A stretch of DNA of 6,026 nt from an uncultured Clostridiaceae bacterium (GTDB lineage: Bacteria > Bacillota > Clostridia > Lachnospirales > Lachnospiraceae): assembly GCA_947175805.1 (NCBI GenBank), contig CAMWOF010000156.1:1-6026 (forward strand), written 5' to 3'. The notes under the pieces are model-generated. The model saw only the letters and a list, made by a program, of their open reading frames with translations, ran no database searches and was not told the DNA's origin. Position 1 is the first letter of the stretch, and each line of letters opens with the position of its first letter. Shown piece after piece: positions 1 to 5,906 of this stretch. The translations under genes and the position numbers were made by a program.

Positions 1-75
1 AATTCTTTAGAATTTTCAGGGTTGTCTTATTGTTTGATTATCAAGGTTCTGTTTGTCACCGCTTAACGCGACAAC
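1..75 (-). other. Partial untranslated leader of a transcript leaving the left edge, possibly an rRNA operon leader
   Basis: About 75 bases lie downstream of the strong promoter at 82-110 and show no reading frame with a ribosome binding site. On the minus strand the stretch contains ACCTTGATAATC and CCCTGAAAATTC, which resemble from memory the ACCTTGAAAAC-type elements seen in leaders and spacers of Clostridia rRNA operons. A 14-bp inverted repeat (AATTCT, TT, AGAATT) sits at 1-14. The rRNA identity is an inference because no 16S sequence falls inside the window; another stable RNA or a protein gene with a long leader is possible. Confidence 0.3.
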
Positions 76-81
76 TTCTAA

Positions 82-110
82 ATATTATCACATGAAATAG
101 TCCTTGTCAA
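82..110 (-). promoter_or_regulatory. Strong sigma-A-type promoter firing out of the left edge
   Basis: On the minus strand a perfect -35 box TTGACA (105-110) is followed after 17 bases by TAATAT (82-87). An overlapping alternative -10 is GATAAT (84-89), 15 bases from the -35 box and preceded by an extended TGT element. The promoter starts only about 34 bases past the tRNA-Ser 3' end, so it serves a separate downstream transcript. The perfect -35 box fits a stable-RNA promoter. Confidence 0.6.
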
Positions 111-143
111 CAACTTTCCTTAAGGTTTATTCAATAAAGAAAG

Positions 144-231
144 CGGAGAAAGAGGGATTTGAACCCTCGCGCCGCGTGAACGACCTACACCCTTAGCAGG
201 GGCGCCTCTTCAGCCACTTGAGTATTTCTCC
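144..231 (-). tRNA. tRNA-Ser (anticodon GCU)
   Basis: This 88-nt class II tRNA reads AGC and AGU serine codons. The acceptor stem GGAGAAA (225-231) pairs perfectly with TTTCTCC (145-151), and the discriminator is G (144). The D stem is CTC/GAG. The anticodon stem CGCCC/GGGTG has one G-U pair and holds the loop CTGCTAA, with anticodon GCT at 195-197. A 19-nt variable region, typical of tRNA-Ser, comes next, then the T arm GAGGG-TTCAAAT-CCCTC (152-168). CCA is not encoded, because CTT follows the discriminator, so it must be added after transcription. I see no canonical terminator after the gene. Confidence 0.96.
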
Positions 232-282
232 GTGCCTAAATTCTATTCCAATATTTAGTTTGCGTTTCGGTGACGCTTAAAT

Positions 283-312
283 ATATTAACAAAAATCCAA
301 GCCCTTTGTCAA
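283..312 (-). promoter_or_regulatory. Promoter of tRNA-Ser
   Basis: A perfect TTGACA -35 box (307-312) is followed after 17-18 bases by the AT-rich element TTAATAT (283-289). This is the same layout as the promoter at 82-110. It would start RNA about 45 bases before the mature tRNA end. The -10 box is a poor match, so its exact position is uncertain. The promoter lies 35 bases past the stop codon of the upstream 554-aa gene. Confidence 0.6.
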
Positions 313-346
313 TACATTTTTGAATGTTTTTTGGTTTTTGCTCTTT

Positions 347-2011
347 TTATTTTGTATAGGATATTAAATTATGGATTCCGTCTTCTGACGCCTCATAATT
401 AACAGTAATGCGGTCGCCCTCCTGCAGGAAAATCAACGCTTCATTTTCTGCGAAATTTTGCTTATATACATTCCCCTGGGTATCAGTAATATATACAATG
501 GTTTCTCCGCCTGTCTCCACATAACGAAGCGCTGCAATATTGATTATACTTTCCTTACTGGTTTCTTCCATGGCGCTTCCTTGGGCAATCCCGTTTTCCT
601 TCAACAGCTTCTTATAGGATGAAAGCGCTTCCCGCTGGGTGGAGCCGGTAGCAACAATATTATATTTTACCACGTTTACCATGGCATACATCTTCACCAA
701 ACCGGCTTCATCCTTCATTGCCATAATATAAGTAGGTTCCCCGCCGATATTAATCAATGACGGAAAAGATGCCACATAGCCTAAATGCTGTACCTCTCCC
801 TGGGCAGAGCTCATGGCGGAATACTCTTCTGCACCTGCAATCTGGTAGTATTTTGTTTGGGCGGTGCGCTCGTTCATAAGCACAAAACCGATATTGGATT
901 CATCTCCGTTTACAGAGGTCACGCCCGTATATATCCAGACATCCCCGTCAATCACCTTATAGCCATAATCATCGGTAGTCTTCTTACAGCCTTTATTTCC
1001 AAAAATACTGTTCCAAAAACCGCCGGACAAGGTACCGTACCAGTCATATTTCTTTGCCAGTAAATCTCCGTCATATACCCGGTCTACCCAATTCGGCACA
1101 TCTGCCTCCGCATAATAGCAACTGTCTCCTGTACATGGGTCACACATAACAATACCCTTTACATCCTTCGCACCAAACATACCCGCATTTGCCTTTAATA
1201 CCGGGCAAATATAATATGGATTCCCTTCCGGATCCAGCTCGAAGAAATACCCCCGGAATAGATAAGTTGGGTACTGAAACCGCAAATGCCGCCGCAAATC
1301 TTCATTAAAATATGCTGACGGCGTATATTTCATCGCTTTGTCAAGCTCGACATAAGAGGCTTCATTTGTGACAGGGTCTACCATCACATAGCCCGGAATC
1401 CCATTTTGTTTATTATTGAAATATTTAATCAACCCCGCATATTCAAGTGGCGCTACCTTCATTGGCCTGCCATTATAATCTATCTGGCTATAATGCGTGC
1501 TCACCTCAAATTGACTGACAATGTCCGTCAGGGTGCCAATGGCGCGGTTGCCAATGATGATAGCAGTCTTGGTATCCATAATTGCAATGTCATTAATGCT
1601 GTCTGTCTCTACGATATCTGTGTTAAAATCTCCATCCTCCACGGTCAGAAGTCGGGCATATTTAGAAGCACAAAACAGCTTCATGGATGTAATGCCGCCA
1701 ATCAGCAAAATGGCAGCGACAACGATTGTTCCCACCAGAAATATTATACTCGTTACCGTATTGTCCATAGTAACCATATTGCGATGGTCTGTTCCGTAGG
1801 ACATGGTTGACAGCATCCCCATAAGCAGCACAAGAATCAATATGCCCCAAAAGCTCTGGGAATGTATACTGAGTGCCGGAATACAAATGTAAAATAATAC
1901 CGCTGCAACAATTATCATTATAATCAACGCAATGATATTTCCCTTTTTTATTTTATGGCTGCCTGAGGGCACCTCAATGATTTTATCCTTCTTCTTTTTC
2001 TTTTTTCCCAT
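347..2011 (-). CDS. Membrane-anchored protein of unknown function with a large extracytoplasmic domain and a triplicate motif
   Basis: I do not recognise this 554-aa protein. A lysine-rich N-terminus (KKKKKK, residues 3-8) precedes three hydrophobic segments at about 26-48, 54-72 and 86-108. By the positive-inside rule this places the N-terminus in the cytoplasm and residues from about 110 to 554 outside. The outer part has a motif of pattern G-[YIF]-V-[ML]-x-[DN]-x-x-T-x4-Y three times, at 207-220, 286-299 and 375-388. Patches with PYYICPV (265-271) and PTYIMAM (426-432) lie near the second and third copies. The second copy carries a CxxC (C290, C293) and C298. The C-terminus (about 485-554) looks like a small beta-rich domain. 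The ATG is supported by AAGGAG five bases upstream (2017-2022). No enzyme motif is visible, so a structural, sensing or cell-envelope role is only a guess. Confidence 0.85.
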   Translation of the reverse strand: MGKKKKKKDKIIEVPSGSHKIKKGNIIALIIMIIVAAVLFYICIPALSIHSQSFWGILILVLLMGMLSTMSYGTDHRNMVTMDNTVTSIIFLVGTIVVAAILLIGGITSMKLFCASKYARLLTVEDGDFNTDIVETDSINDIAIMDTKTAIIIGNRAIGTLTDIVSQFEVSTHYSQIDYNGRPMKVAPLEYAGLIKYFNNKQNGIPGYVMVDPVTNEASYVELDKAMKYTPSAYFNEDLRRHLRFQYPTYLFRGYFFELDPEGNPYYICPVLKANAGMFGAKDVKGIVMCDPCTGDSCYYAEADVPNWVDRVYDGDLLAKKYDWYGTLSGGFWNSIFGNKGCKKTTDDYGYKVIDGDVWIYTGVTSVNGDESNIGFVLMNERTAQTKYYQIAGAEEYSAMSSAQGEVQHLGYVASFPSLINIGGEPTYIMAMKDEAGLVKMYAMVNVVKYNIVATGSTQREALSSYKKLLKENGIAQGSAMEETSKESIINIAALRYVETGGETIVYITDTQGNVYKQNFAENEALIFLQEGDRITVNYEASEDGIHNLISYTK

Positions 2012-2016
2012 TGTTT

Positions 2017-2022
2017 CTCCTT
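2017..2022 (-). promoter_or_regulatory. Ribosome binding site of the 554-aa membrane protein
   Basis: On the minus strand AAGGAG ends five bases before the ATG at 2011. It is the only good SD near the N-terminus and fixes the start at the residue before the lysine run. Confidence 0.75.
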
Positions 2023-2075
2023 TTCGTACAGTTAACGCCTTTTACTCTGTGTTCATGTTTGTTTACCCTGTAAAT

Positions 2076-2117
2076 AAAACACTGTCCTTGCCTGCGATGC
2101 AGTCACGACAGTGTTTT
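2076..2117 (-). terminator. Long nested hairpin with U-rich tail, probable terminator of the hydrolase-acetyltransferase unit
   Basis: A perfect 11-bp inverted repeat, AAAACACTGTC (2076-2086) and GACAGTGTTTT (2107-2117), encloses 20 bases. Inside is a smaller stem, CTGC (2092-2095) and GCAG (2099-2102), with a 3-base loop. Read on the minus strand it ends in GTGTTTTATTT, a fair U-rich tail. It lies about 90 bases past the acetyltransferase stop and 59 bases before the next ATG. The plus strand also has five T after the stem, so it could work in both directions. It could instead lie in the leader of the 554-aa gene. Confidence 0.65.
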
Positions 2118-2145
2118 TCTTGCATGGATTATTTTATCACATGCT

Positions 2146-2174
2146 AATATAAATTTCTATAGAGATATATGCAA
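2146..2174 (-). promoter_or_regulatory. Weak candidate promoter for the 554-aa membrane protein gene
   Basis: TTGCAT (2169-2174), 17 bases, then TATATT (2146-2151) on the minus strand. The -10 matches five of six consensus bases and the -35 only three. If it is used, the hairpin at 2076-2117 is part of the leader of the downstream gene. I found no better promoter between the hairpin and the start codon. Confidence 0.3.
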
Positions 2175-2209
2175 TGGTTTTTTCCAAAATATTGCAAACG
2201 CCTGTATAT

Positions 2210-2527
2210 TTAACAAATTTCCGATTTATACATACAAGTATCGTAATACTCCTTAAACCCGTATTTTGAATATAATGTCTGCGCATCCCTTGTCAAGACT
2301 ACTCCAAATTGCCCCTTTAATCTTTTCTCACATTCAGTAACATATCCAACCAACTTTTTGCCAAGTCCTCTGCCTCTATATGATTCATCAACAATAACAT
2401 CCTCCAGACAATAAAGCGTTGCGTAATCTGTAATGACTCTGGCAAAGGCAACTAAGAGATTTTTATTACAATCCATAATCTCACTGTTATCATCCGTCAT
2501 ATAAAATTCATCAAAAAATTCCCTCAC
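2210..2527 (-). CDS. Short GNAT-family N-acetyltransferase, N-terminally reduced
   Basis: This 105-aa protein has the acetyl-CoA-binding core of the GNAT fold. The strand ARVITDYATLY (29-39) leads to EDVIVDESY (42-50) and the pyrophosphate-binding loop RGRGLG (51-56; R51, G54 and G56 are the consensus positions). The C-terminal motif DAQTLYSKYGFK (81-92) has the usual Tyr and Gly-Phe. Relatives typically carry about 25 or more further residues (the first helices) before the LVAFARV strand, so this copy is short at its N-terminus. The start is GTG: AAGGAG (2535-2540) lies seven bases upstream and an in-frame TAA lies directly before it, so no longer in-frame start exists. It follows the hydrolase gene by 18 bases and is probably co-transcribed with it. 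The acceptor substrate is unknown. A shortened, weakly active or decayed gene cannot be excluded. Confidence 0.85.
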   Translation of the reverse strand: MREFFDEFYMTDDNSEIMDCNKNLLVAFARVITDYATLYCLEDVIVDESYRGRGLGKKLVGYVTECEKRLKGQFGVVLTRDAQTLYSKYGFKEYYDTCMYKSEIC

Positions 2528-2534
2528 TTAATTT

Positions 2535-2540
2535 CTCCTT
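2535..2540 (-). promoter_or_regulatory. Ribosome binding site deciding the GTG start of the acetyltransferase
   Basis: On the minus strand AAGGAG lies seven bases before GTG at 2527. The ATG at 2541-2543 is in another frame, lacks an SD, and stops after ten codons, so GTG is preferred. Confidence 0.7.
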
Positions 2541-2545
2541 CATTG

Positions 2546-3235
2546 CTAATACAAAAAGCTTGCCACATCACAAACATATTTCTTACATGGCATAGGCCAT
2601 GGCGGTTCCTGTGCCAACAAATTTCCTGCGACCAAATCCTGTGAGCCTTTTAAAATACCCGGAATAATATCTGCCGTTAGGGGATAACTTCCATGGGATG
2701 GCCAAATGGAATCGAATGTATCTGCCATAGCTATCATTTTTTTGAGACTGCTCTGAAATGCCTGCATATTGCGACCTTCCCCAAACATAAAAATATCCCC
2801 ATCCTGAATCACATCACCCGAAATAAGCATGCGTTTTTCACGTTCCAACAGCATAATACTCCCCGGCGTATGCCCGGGTGTTAAAATCACTTCAAACTTC
2901 CAGTGTCCCAGATCAATAACGTCCCCTTCCCACAGCGGACACACATCCTCCATACGACAGCCTTCGGGTAATGAATTCCTATAATGCTCCATTTCTGCTG
3001 GATGCATATATACAGATTTAAAATCCCTGTTACATCCCGTATGATCTTTATCTGTATGAGTGTTCACTAAAAAAACAGGCAAATCTGTCAGTCCTGCAAC
3101 TATCTCACGAATCTGCAATGTACCAAATCCTGTATCAATTAACATAGCTCTTTTGTCCCCCTCAAATAAAAATGAGCGGACACCATTCTCCTCCAGAATC
3201 CAAAAATAATCTGAAATTTTTTTAACGTTATGCAT
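2546..3235 (-). CDS. Metallo-beta-lactamase-fold hydrolase (HxDxDH variant)
   Basis: This 229-aa protein has the complete order of metal-binding motifs of the MBL superfamily. H60-x-D62-x-D64-H65 sits in NTHTDKDHTG, H122 in TPGHTPG, D141 in SGDVI and H181 in PSHG, after the usual LIDTG strand (32-36). The usual second His of HxHxDH is Asp here (D62), a variant I recall from other Firmicutes MBL proteins, so this alone does not indicate loss of activity. There is no signal peptide, so it should be a cytoplasmic hydrolase, probably with a two-metal centre. The substrate is unknown; glyoxalase II-like thioesters or other esters are possible. Translation starts at 3235, just before the conserved N-terminal strands; the SD is weak (AGGAA almost touches the ATG, and GAGG lies about 12 bases upstream). 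The gene has its own promoter and precedes a GNAT gene. Confidence 0.92.
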   Translation of the reverse strand: MHNVKKISDYFWILEENGVRSFLFEGDKRAMLIDTGFGTLQIREIVAGLTDLPVFLVNTHTDKDHTGCNRDFKSVYMHPAEMEHYRNSLPEGCRMEDVCPLWEGDVIDLGHWKFEVILTPGHTPGSIMLLEREKRMLISGDVIQDGDIFMFGEGRNMQAFQSSLKKMIAMADTFDSIWPSHGSYPLTADIIPGILKGSQDLVAGNLLAQEPPWPMPCKKYVCDVASFLY

Positions 3236-3292
3236 TTCCTACAAATACCTCAACTTATTTGATGACATTATTCTACCACAACCAATCGTATA

Positions 3293-3321
3293 ATTCTATC
3301 ATATGTTATAATTATAGACAA
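3293..3321 (-). promoter_or_regulatory. Probable promoter of the hydrolase-acetyltransferase unit
   Basis: On the minus strand TTGTCT (3316-3321; four of six consensus bases), 17 bases, then TAGAAT (3293-3298; five of six). It lies between the ABC-operon terminator and the hydrolase ATG and leaves a leader of about 50 bases. Nearby TATAAT at 3312-3317 is a perfect -10 hexamer but has no -35 box at normal spacing. Confidence 0.5.
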
Positions 3322-3341
3322 TCGTCATAACGACAAAAAGA

Positions 3342-3381
3342 AATAAGCATCCTTCACCGTCCAAAGTCTAGGATGCTTATT
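3342..3381 (-). terminator. Rho-independent terminator of the ABC-transporter operon
   Basis: A perfect 12-bp inverted repeat, AATAAGCATCCT (3342-3353) and AGGATGCTTATT (3370-3381), has a 16-base loop. On the minus strand the stem runs into TTATTTCTTTTTG, a U-rich tail. The plus strand lacks such a tail, so it acts on minus-strand RNA. It lies 76 bases past the stop of the last operon gene. Confidence 0.85.
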
Positions 3382-3457
3382 CCTATAAACATTTTGTACT
3401 GAGGGCAATCGGAACTCGTGTCCGAAAACCTTTCTAAATTGATTATACACTAGCCCG

Positions 3458-4033
3458 CTATTCAGCATAAGCCGGATCCACCGGCATATATTTTGAAGGA
3501 AACTGCGGCAGCTTTGTTAAAAATTTCTCATAAAGAAGCTGCGCTCTTGTAGGCTTCCACACCATTCTTTCGCTTACTTTAAATAAGCACTCTTCATCAC
3601 AGAAAAAACCGATTACATATAACTGGTTCTTTTTTAAATCAGACAAATCCCACTCATACTCCCCAGATTCCGTAAAAGTTTTTCTGTCTATTTCTGTTAA
3701 TTCGTCTGTTTCTATCGGGAACGGCTCCCCCGGCACCTCATAGATTATCAAGGTCAGCGCTCCCTGTGTTATCGTCGTCCGCACCTGCATTCCAATATAG
3801 GGCAGCACGTCATAAGTATAAAAGGTTGGCGTTACATTTAATACCGACCAATCCGTAAAATTTATTACACTTTCATTTTTTTCTGTTGAATCTCTGTAAA
3901 GTGTACCCGCCTGCCACTTTTGCAGCGCTGCTGGTTCCTGATACCAGCCGGATACAATCAGCCCCACATTTATCACTGCAAAAAGCAAAACAATTGATAA
4001 ACATACGATAACCACTCTCTTTTTTCCTCTCAT
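3458..4033 (-). CDS. Single-pass membrane-anchored protein of unknown function, last gene of the ABC operon
   Basis: I do not recognise this 191-aa protein. A basic start (MRGKKR) and one hydrophobic segment (7-29) anchor it in the membrane, with residues from about 30 outside; there is no lipobox. Residues 58-150 look like a beta-sandwich. Alternating strands such as ALTLIIYEV (92-100) precede the turn-and-strand pattern SGEYEWDLSDLKKNQLYVIG (123-142), common in small secreted Firmicutes domains. C145 and C149 (CDEEC) could form a disulfide or bind metal. The ATG overlaps the ATPase stop by four bases (ATGA), with GGAGG six bases upstream (4040-4044), so translation is coupled. The context suggests an accessory subunit that acts outside the cell with the ABC permeases, which is an inference. 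The protein could also be an exported effector or an immunity-type protein. Confidence 0.85.
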   Translation of the reverse strand: MRGKKRVVIVCLSIVLLFAVINVGLIVSGWYQEPAALQKWQAGTLYRDSTEKNESVINFTDWSVLNVTPTFYTYDVLPYIGMQVRTTITQGALTLIIYEVPGEPFPIETDELTEIDRKTFTESGEYEWDLSDLKKNQLYVIGFFCDEECLFKVSERMVWKPTRAQLLYEKFLTKLPQFPSKYMPVDPAYAE

Positions 4034-4710
4034 TCCTGACCTCCACTCTGCTTTATCAGCCTTCCGTCCCGCAGAAGCAGCATGCGCTCCGCATAGGCGG
4101 CAACCTTTTCATCGTGTGTAATCAAAATTATGGTTTTTCCCTCTTTATGCAATGCCTGAAATAATTCCATCACCCTGCTGGTATTGCCCTCGTCTAATGC
4201 ACCTGTAGGCTCATCTGCAAGAATGATGGGTGCCTTACAGAGTATGCTCCTTGCCAGGGCAACCCGCTGCCGCTGGCCGCCGGATAACTGATCCGGCAGT
4301 TGATATGTAAAGTCCTCCAGTCCCAGGCTTTTTAGAACCTCACTGATTTCCTTTTTGCGCACTTTCTTTTTTACATTTCTTGCCAAAAGCGGCGCCTCCA
4401 GATTCTCATACACGGTATATTCGTCAATCAGTGCAAAATGCTGAAAAACAAAGCTGATATTTTCCTTTCTGAATTTATCTAATTGTCCGGGAGACAGCTT
4501 TTGCGTATCCGTGCCGAAAAACAACACCTCCCCCTGTGTAGCAGAATCCATACCGCCTAAGATATTGAGCAGCGTTGTCTTTCCGGAACCAGAGTCTCCC
4601 ATAACCGCCACAAAGGAACCCTCCTGCAGGGAAAAGGAAACATCATCTAACGCCTTCGTTTCAAACATCTTCCCCTTATATACTTTTGTTAGGTGATTTA
4701 CCTGAATCAT
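4030..4710 (-). CDS. ABC transporter ATP-binding protein, MacB/LolD type
   Basis: This 226-aa cytoplasmic ATPase would power the FtsX-type permeases next to it. All expected motifs are present: Walker A GDSGSGKT (38-45), Q-loop Q90 in FVFQH, signature LSGGQ (142-146), Walker B IILADE (162-167), D-loop GALD (170-173) and switch His H199 in ITHD. The sequence DEPTGALD and the length of about 225 aa are typical of the MacB/LolD/BceA group, which often does mechanical work across the membrane rather than simple transport. It starts inside the upstream permease gene (ATGA overlap at 4707-4710), with GGAGG seven bases before the ATG. Residues 103-120, rich in lysine and arginine, form a basic stretch in the helical subdomain. 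The residues for ATP hydrolysis are intact. Confidence 0.96.
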   Translation of the reverse strand: MIQVNHLTKVYKGKMFETKALDDVSFSLQEGSFVAVMGDSGSGKTTLLNILGGMDSATQGEVLFFGTDTQKLSPGQLDKFRKENISFVFQHFALIDEYTVYENLEAPLLARNVKKKVRKKEISEVLKSLGLEDFTYQLPDQLSGGQRQRVALARSILCKAPIILADEPTGALDEGNTSRVMELFQALHKEGKTIILITHDEKVAAYAERMLLLRDGRLIKQSGGQE

Positions 4711-5906
4711 TCTGACTCCTCCATTACTATCTGCGCCACCGGCAATTTATCCAACTGTCTTAAAGGAAATATGCTTCCAACCACCAGCATAACCAATGTA
4801 AGCGCTAAAGACACGACAAAAACCTGTCGGAGCACAAAGTAGGCTGAATCCTGCGCAAAAAAATCCCGCTGCGTGTTCCAGTAGGCAATTGCCACAGAAA
4901 ATGCAATGCCAAGCTTTATGACATTCTCCATTATATACATCCGTTTGATATCCTTTTTAAAATATCCGGTGGCATAAAGGATGCCAATGGTTCTTTTTCT
5001 TGTATAAATCTCTATCATAGAAGAAACAATGGTAGCGACAACCGCCATAATCAAAAGCAGCAGCGGCATGACAAACTGCTCCTTCTCCTGCCAGATATCT
5101 CCGAAAGACATATCTGCCTTTTCAGAAAAACTCTTTATATTATAAATATCCAGCCCATATGCTGCTGCGCACTGGTAAATCTGCGGCTCGATTCCGGCAA
5201 TATCCGCCTTTGGAGACACAAAAAAACACAGGCTGTTTTGACTTATTGCATAATCCAGTGCAAACATATACTCCTCTAAGTACGCGGAAGCGCCGACCAC
5301 AATCCGCTCATCCAAGCTTGCGCACAATCCGCTTCCTATATCCTCCCCCAAAAAACGGCAATCCTTTTCTAATATGTATTTTACTACATAATCTGTTTCC
5401 TGCTGAATATCATGTATGACACTGCCTACGGGGTAACGGTCGCGCAGTGCATATCCAACTGCCGCCGGGTGGCTTCCCTCCTGTGATGAGAGGTCTATTC
5501 CGCTTCCCGTCGTATCCCGCAGCTTTGTCATTGAGAGTAGCTCCGGGGATATAACCAGTAAATCAGAATCCTCTGCGGTAATTCTTTCTGTATTTGTATA
5601 AAAATAAACCCCTGCTCCCTCCACCTGCTCCAAGCCCTGAATATCCTGCAAAAGACTGTATATGTCCTCCTGCGCATAGTAGCCCGGAAAAAAATACTTC
5701 CACATATTCAAGCAGTAAATATCCCCGCTGTCCCGGCTTAAGGTCTGGGAAAATATTGCCTTGCTGCCGCATACCGGCACCAGAATCATCAGCGCATAGT
5801 CAACAACCAGAAAAGAAACCACCAGCAGCAGCAATGTTACAAAAAATGCCTTTTTCCTCGAATATATCTGTAAAAAAGTGCTTTGCAGCAGCGCCCATAA
5901 ATGCAT
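4707..5906 (-). CDS. ABC transporter permease, FtsX/MacB-like, with large extracellular domain
   Basis: This 399-aa protein has the MacB-type layout. One membrane helix (about 20-43) is followed by an extracellular domain of about 230 residues, then three helices at about 278-299, 325-343 and 358-380. The segment YTRKRTIGILYATGYFKKDI (301-320) is the conserved FtsX coupling region that contacts the ATPase. The C-terminus PLRQLDKLPVAQIVMEE is also typical. All six cysteines (C46, C65, C183, C195, C227, C246) fall at or in the extracellular part. The start at 5906 overlaps the stop of the upstream gene by one base (TAATG). The SD is modest (AGGT, eight bases upstream), so coupling to upstream translation probably helps. 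It should pair with the upstream permease as a heterodimer. The substrate is unknown; peptide or lipoprotein handling is known for the wider family. Confidence 0.92.
   Translation of the reverse strand: MHLWALLQSTFLQIYSRKKAFFVTLLLLVVSFLVVDYALMILVPVCGSKAIFSQTLSRDSGDIYCLNMWKYFFPGYYAQEDIYSLLQDIQGLEQVEGAGVYFYTNTERITAEDSDLLVISPELLSMTKLRDTTGSGIDLSSQEGSHPAAVGYALRDRYPVGSVIHDIQQETDYVVKYILEKDCRFLGEDIGSGLCASLDERIVVGASAYLEEYMFALDYAISQNSLCFFVSPKADIAGIEPQIYQCAAAYGLDIYNIKSFSEKADMSFGDIWQEKEQFVMPLLLLIMAVVATIVSSMIEIYTRKRTIGILYATGYFKKDIKRMYIMENVIKLGIAFSVAIAYWNTQRDFFAQDSAYFVLRQVFVVSLALTLVMLVVGSIFPLRQLDKLPVAQIVMEESE

Noticed and set aside
118..138. Palindromes CCTTAAGG (118-125) and TTTATTCAATAAA (126-138) after the tRNA as a terminator
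   Set aside because: They have almost no loop and AT-only or very short stems with no U tail, so they do not form a canonical terminator.
785..1810. Several plus-strand open frames of 90-134 codons (785-1063, 1406-1810, 1521-1799)
   Set aside because: They lie opposite the 554-aa gene, have no SD, and their translations show no family motif; the minus-strand gene has a good SD and consistent membrane topology.
1662..1886. Minus-strand frame of 74 codons
   Set aside because: It lies in another frame within the membrane-helix region of the 554-aa gene and has no independent signals.
1932..2147. Plus-strand frame of 71 codons across the start of the 554-aa gene
   Set aside because: Its phenylalanine run is the antisense of the lysine run, and it crosses the long hairpin; no SD or promoter supports it.
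2693..2884. Plus-strand frame of 63 codons within the hydrolase gene
   Set aside because: It is the antisense shadow of a gene with all MBL metal motifs.
3395..3430. A tRNA T-arm-like string near the ABC operon end
   Set aside because: The loop does not fit the TTCRANY T-loop, and there is no matching acceptor, D or anticodon arm.
4030..5906. Naming the transporter as BceAB or MacAB
   Set aside because: The complete permease has four predicted helices rather than the ten of BceB, and no MacA-like adaptor or Bce-type two-component genes are in the window.
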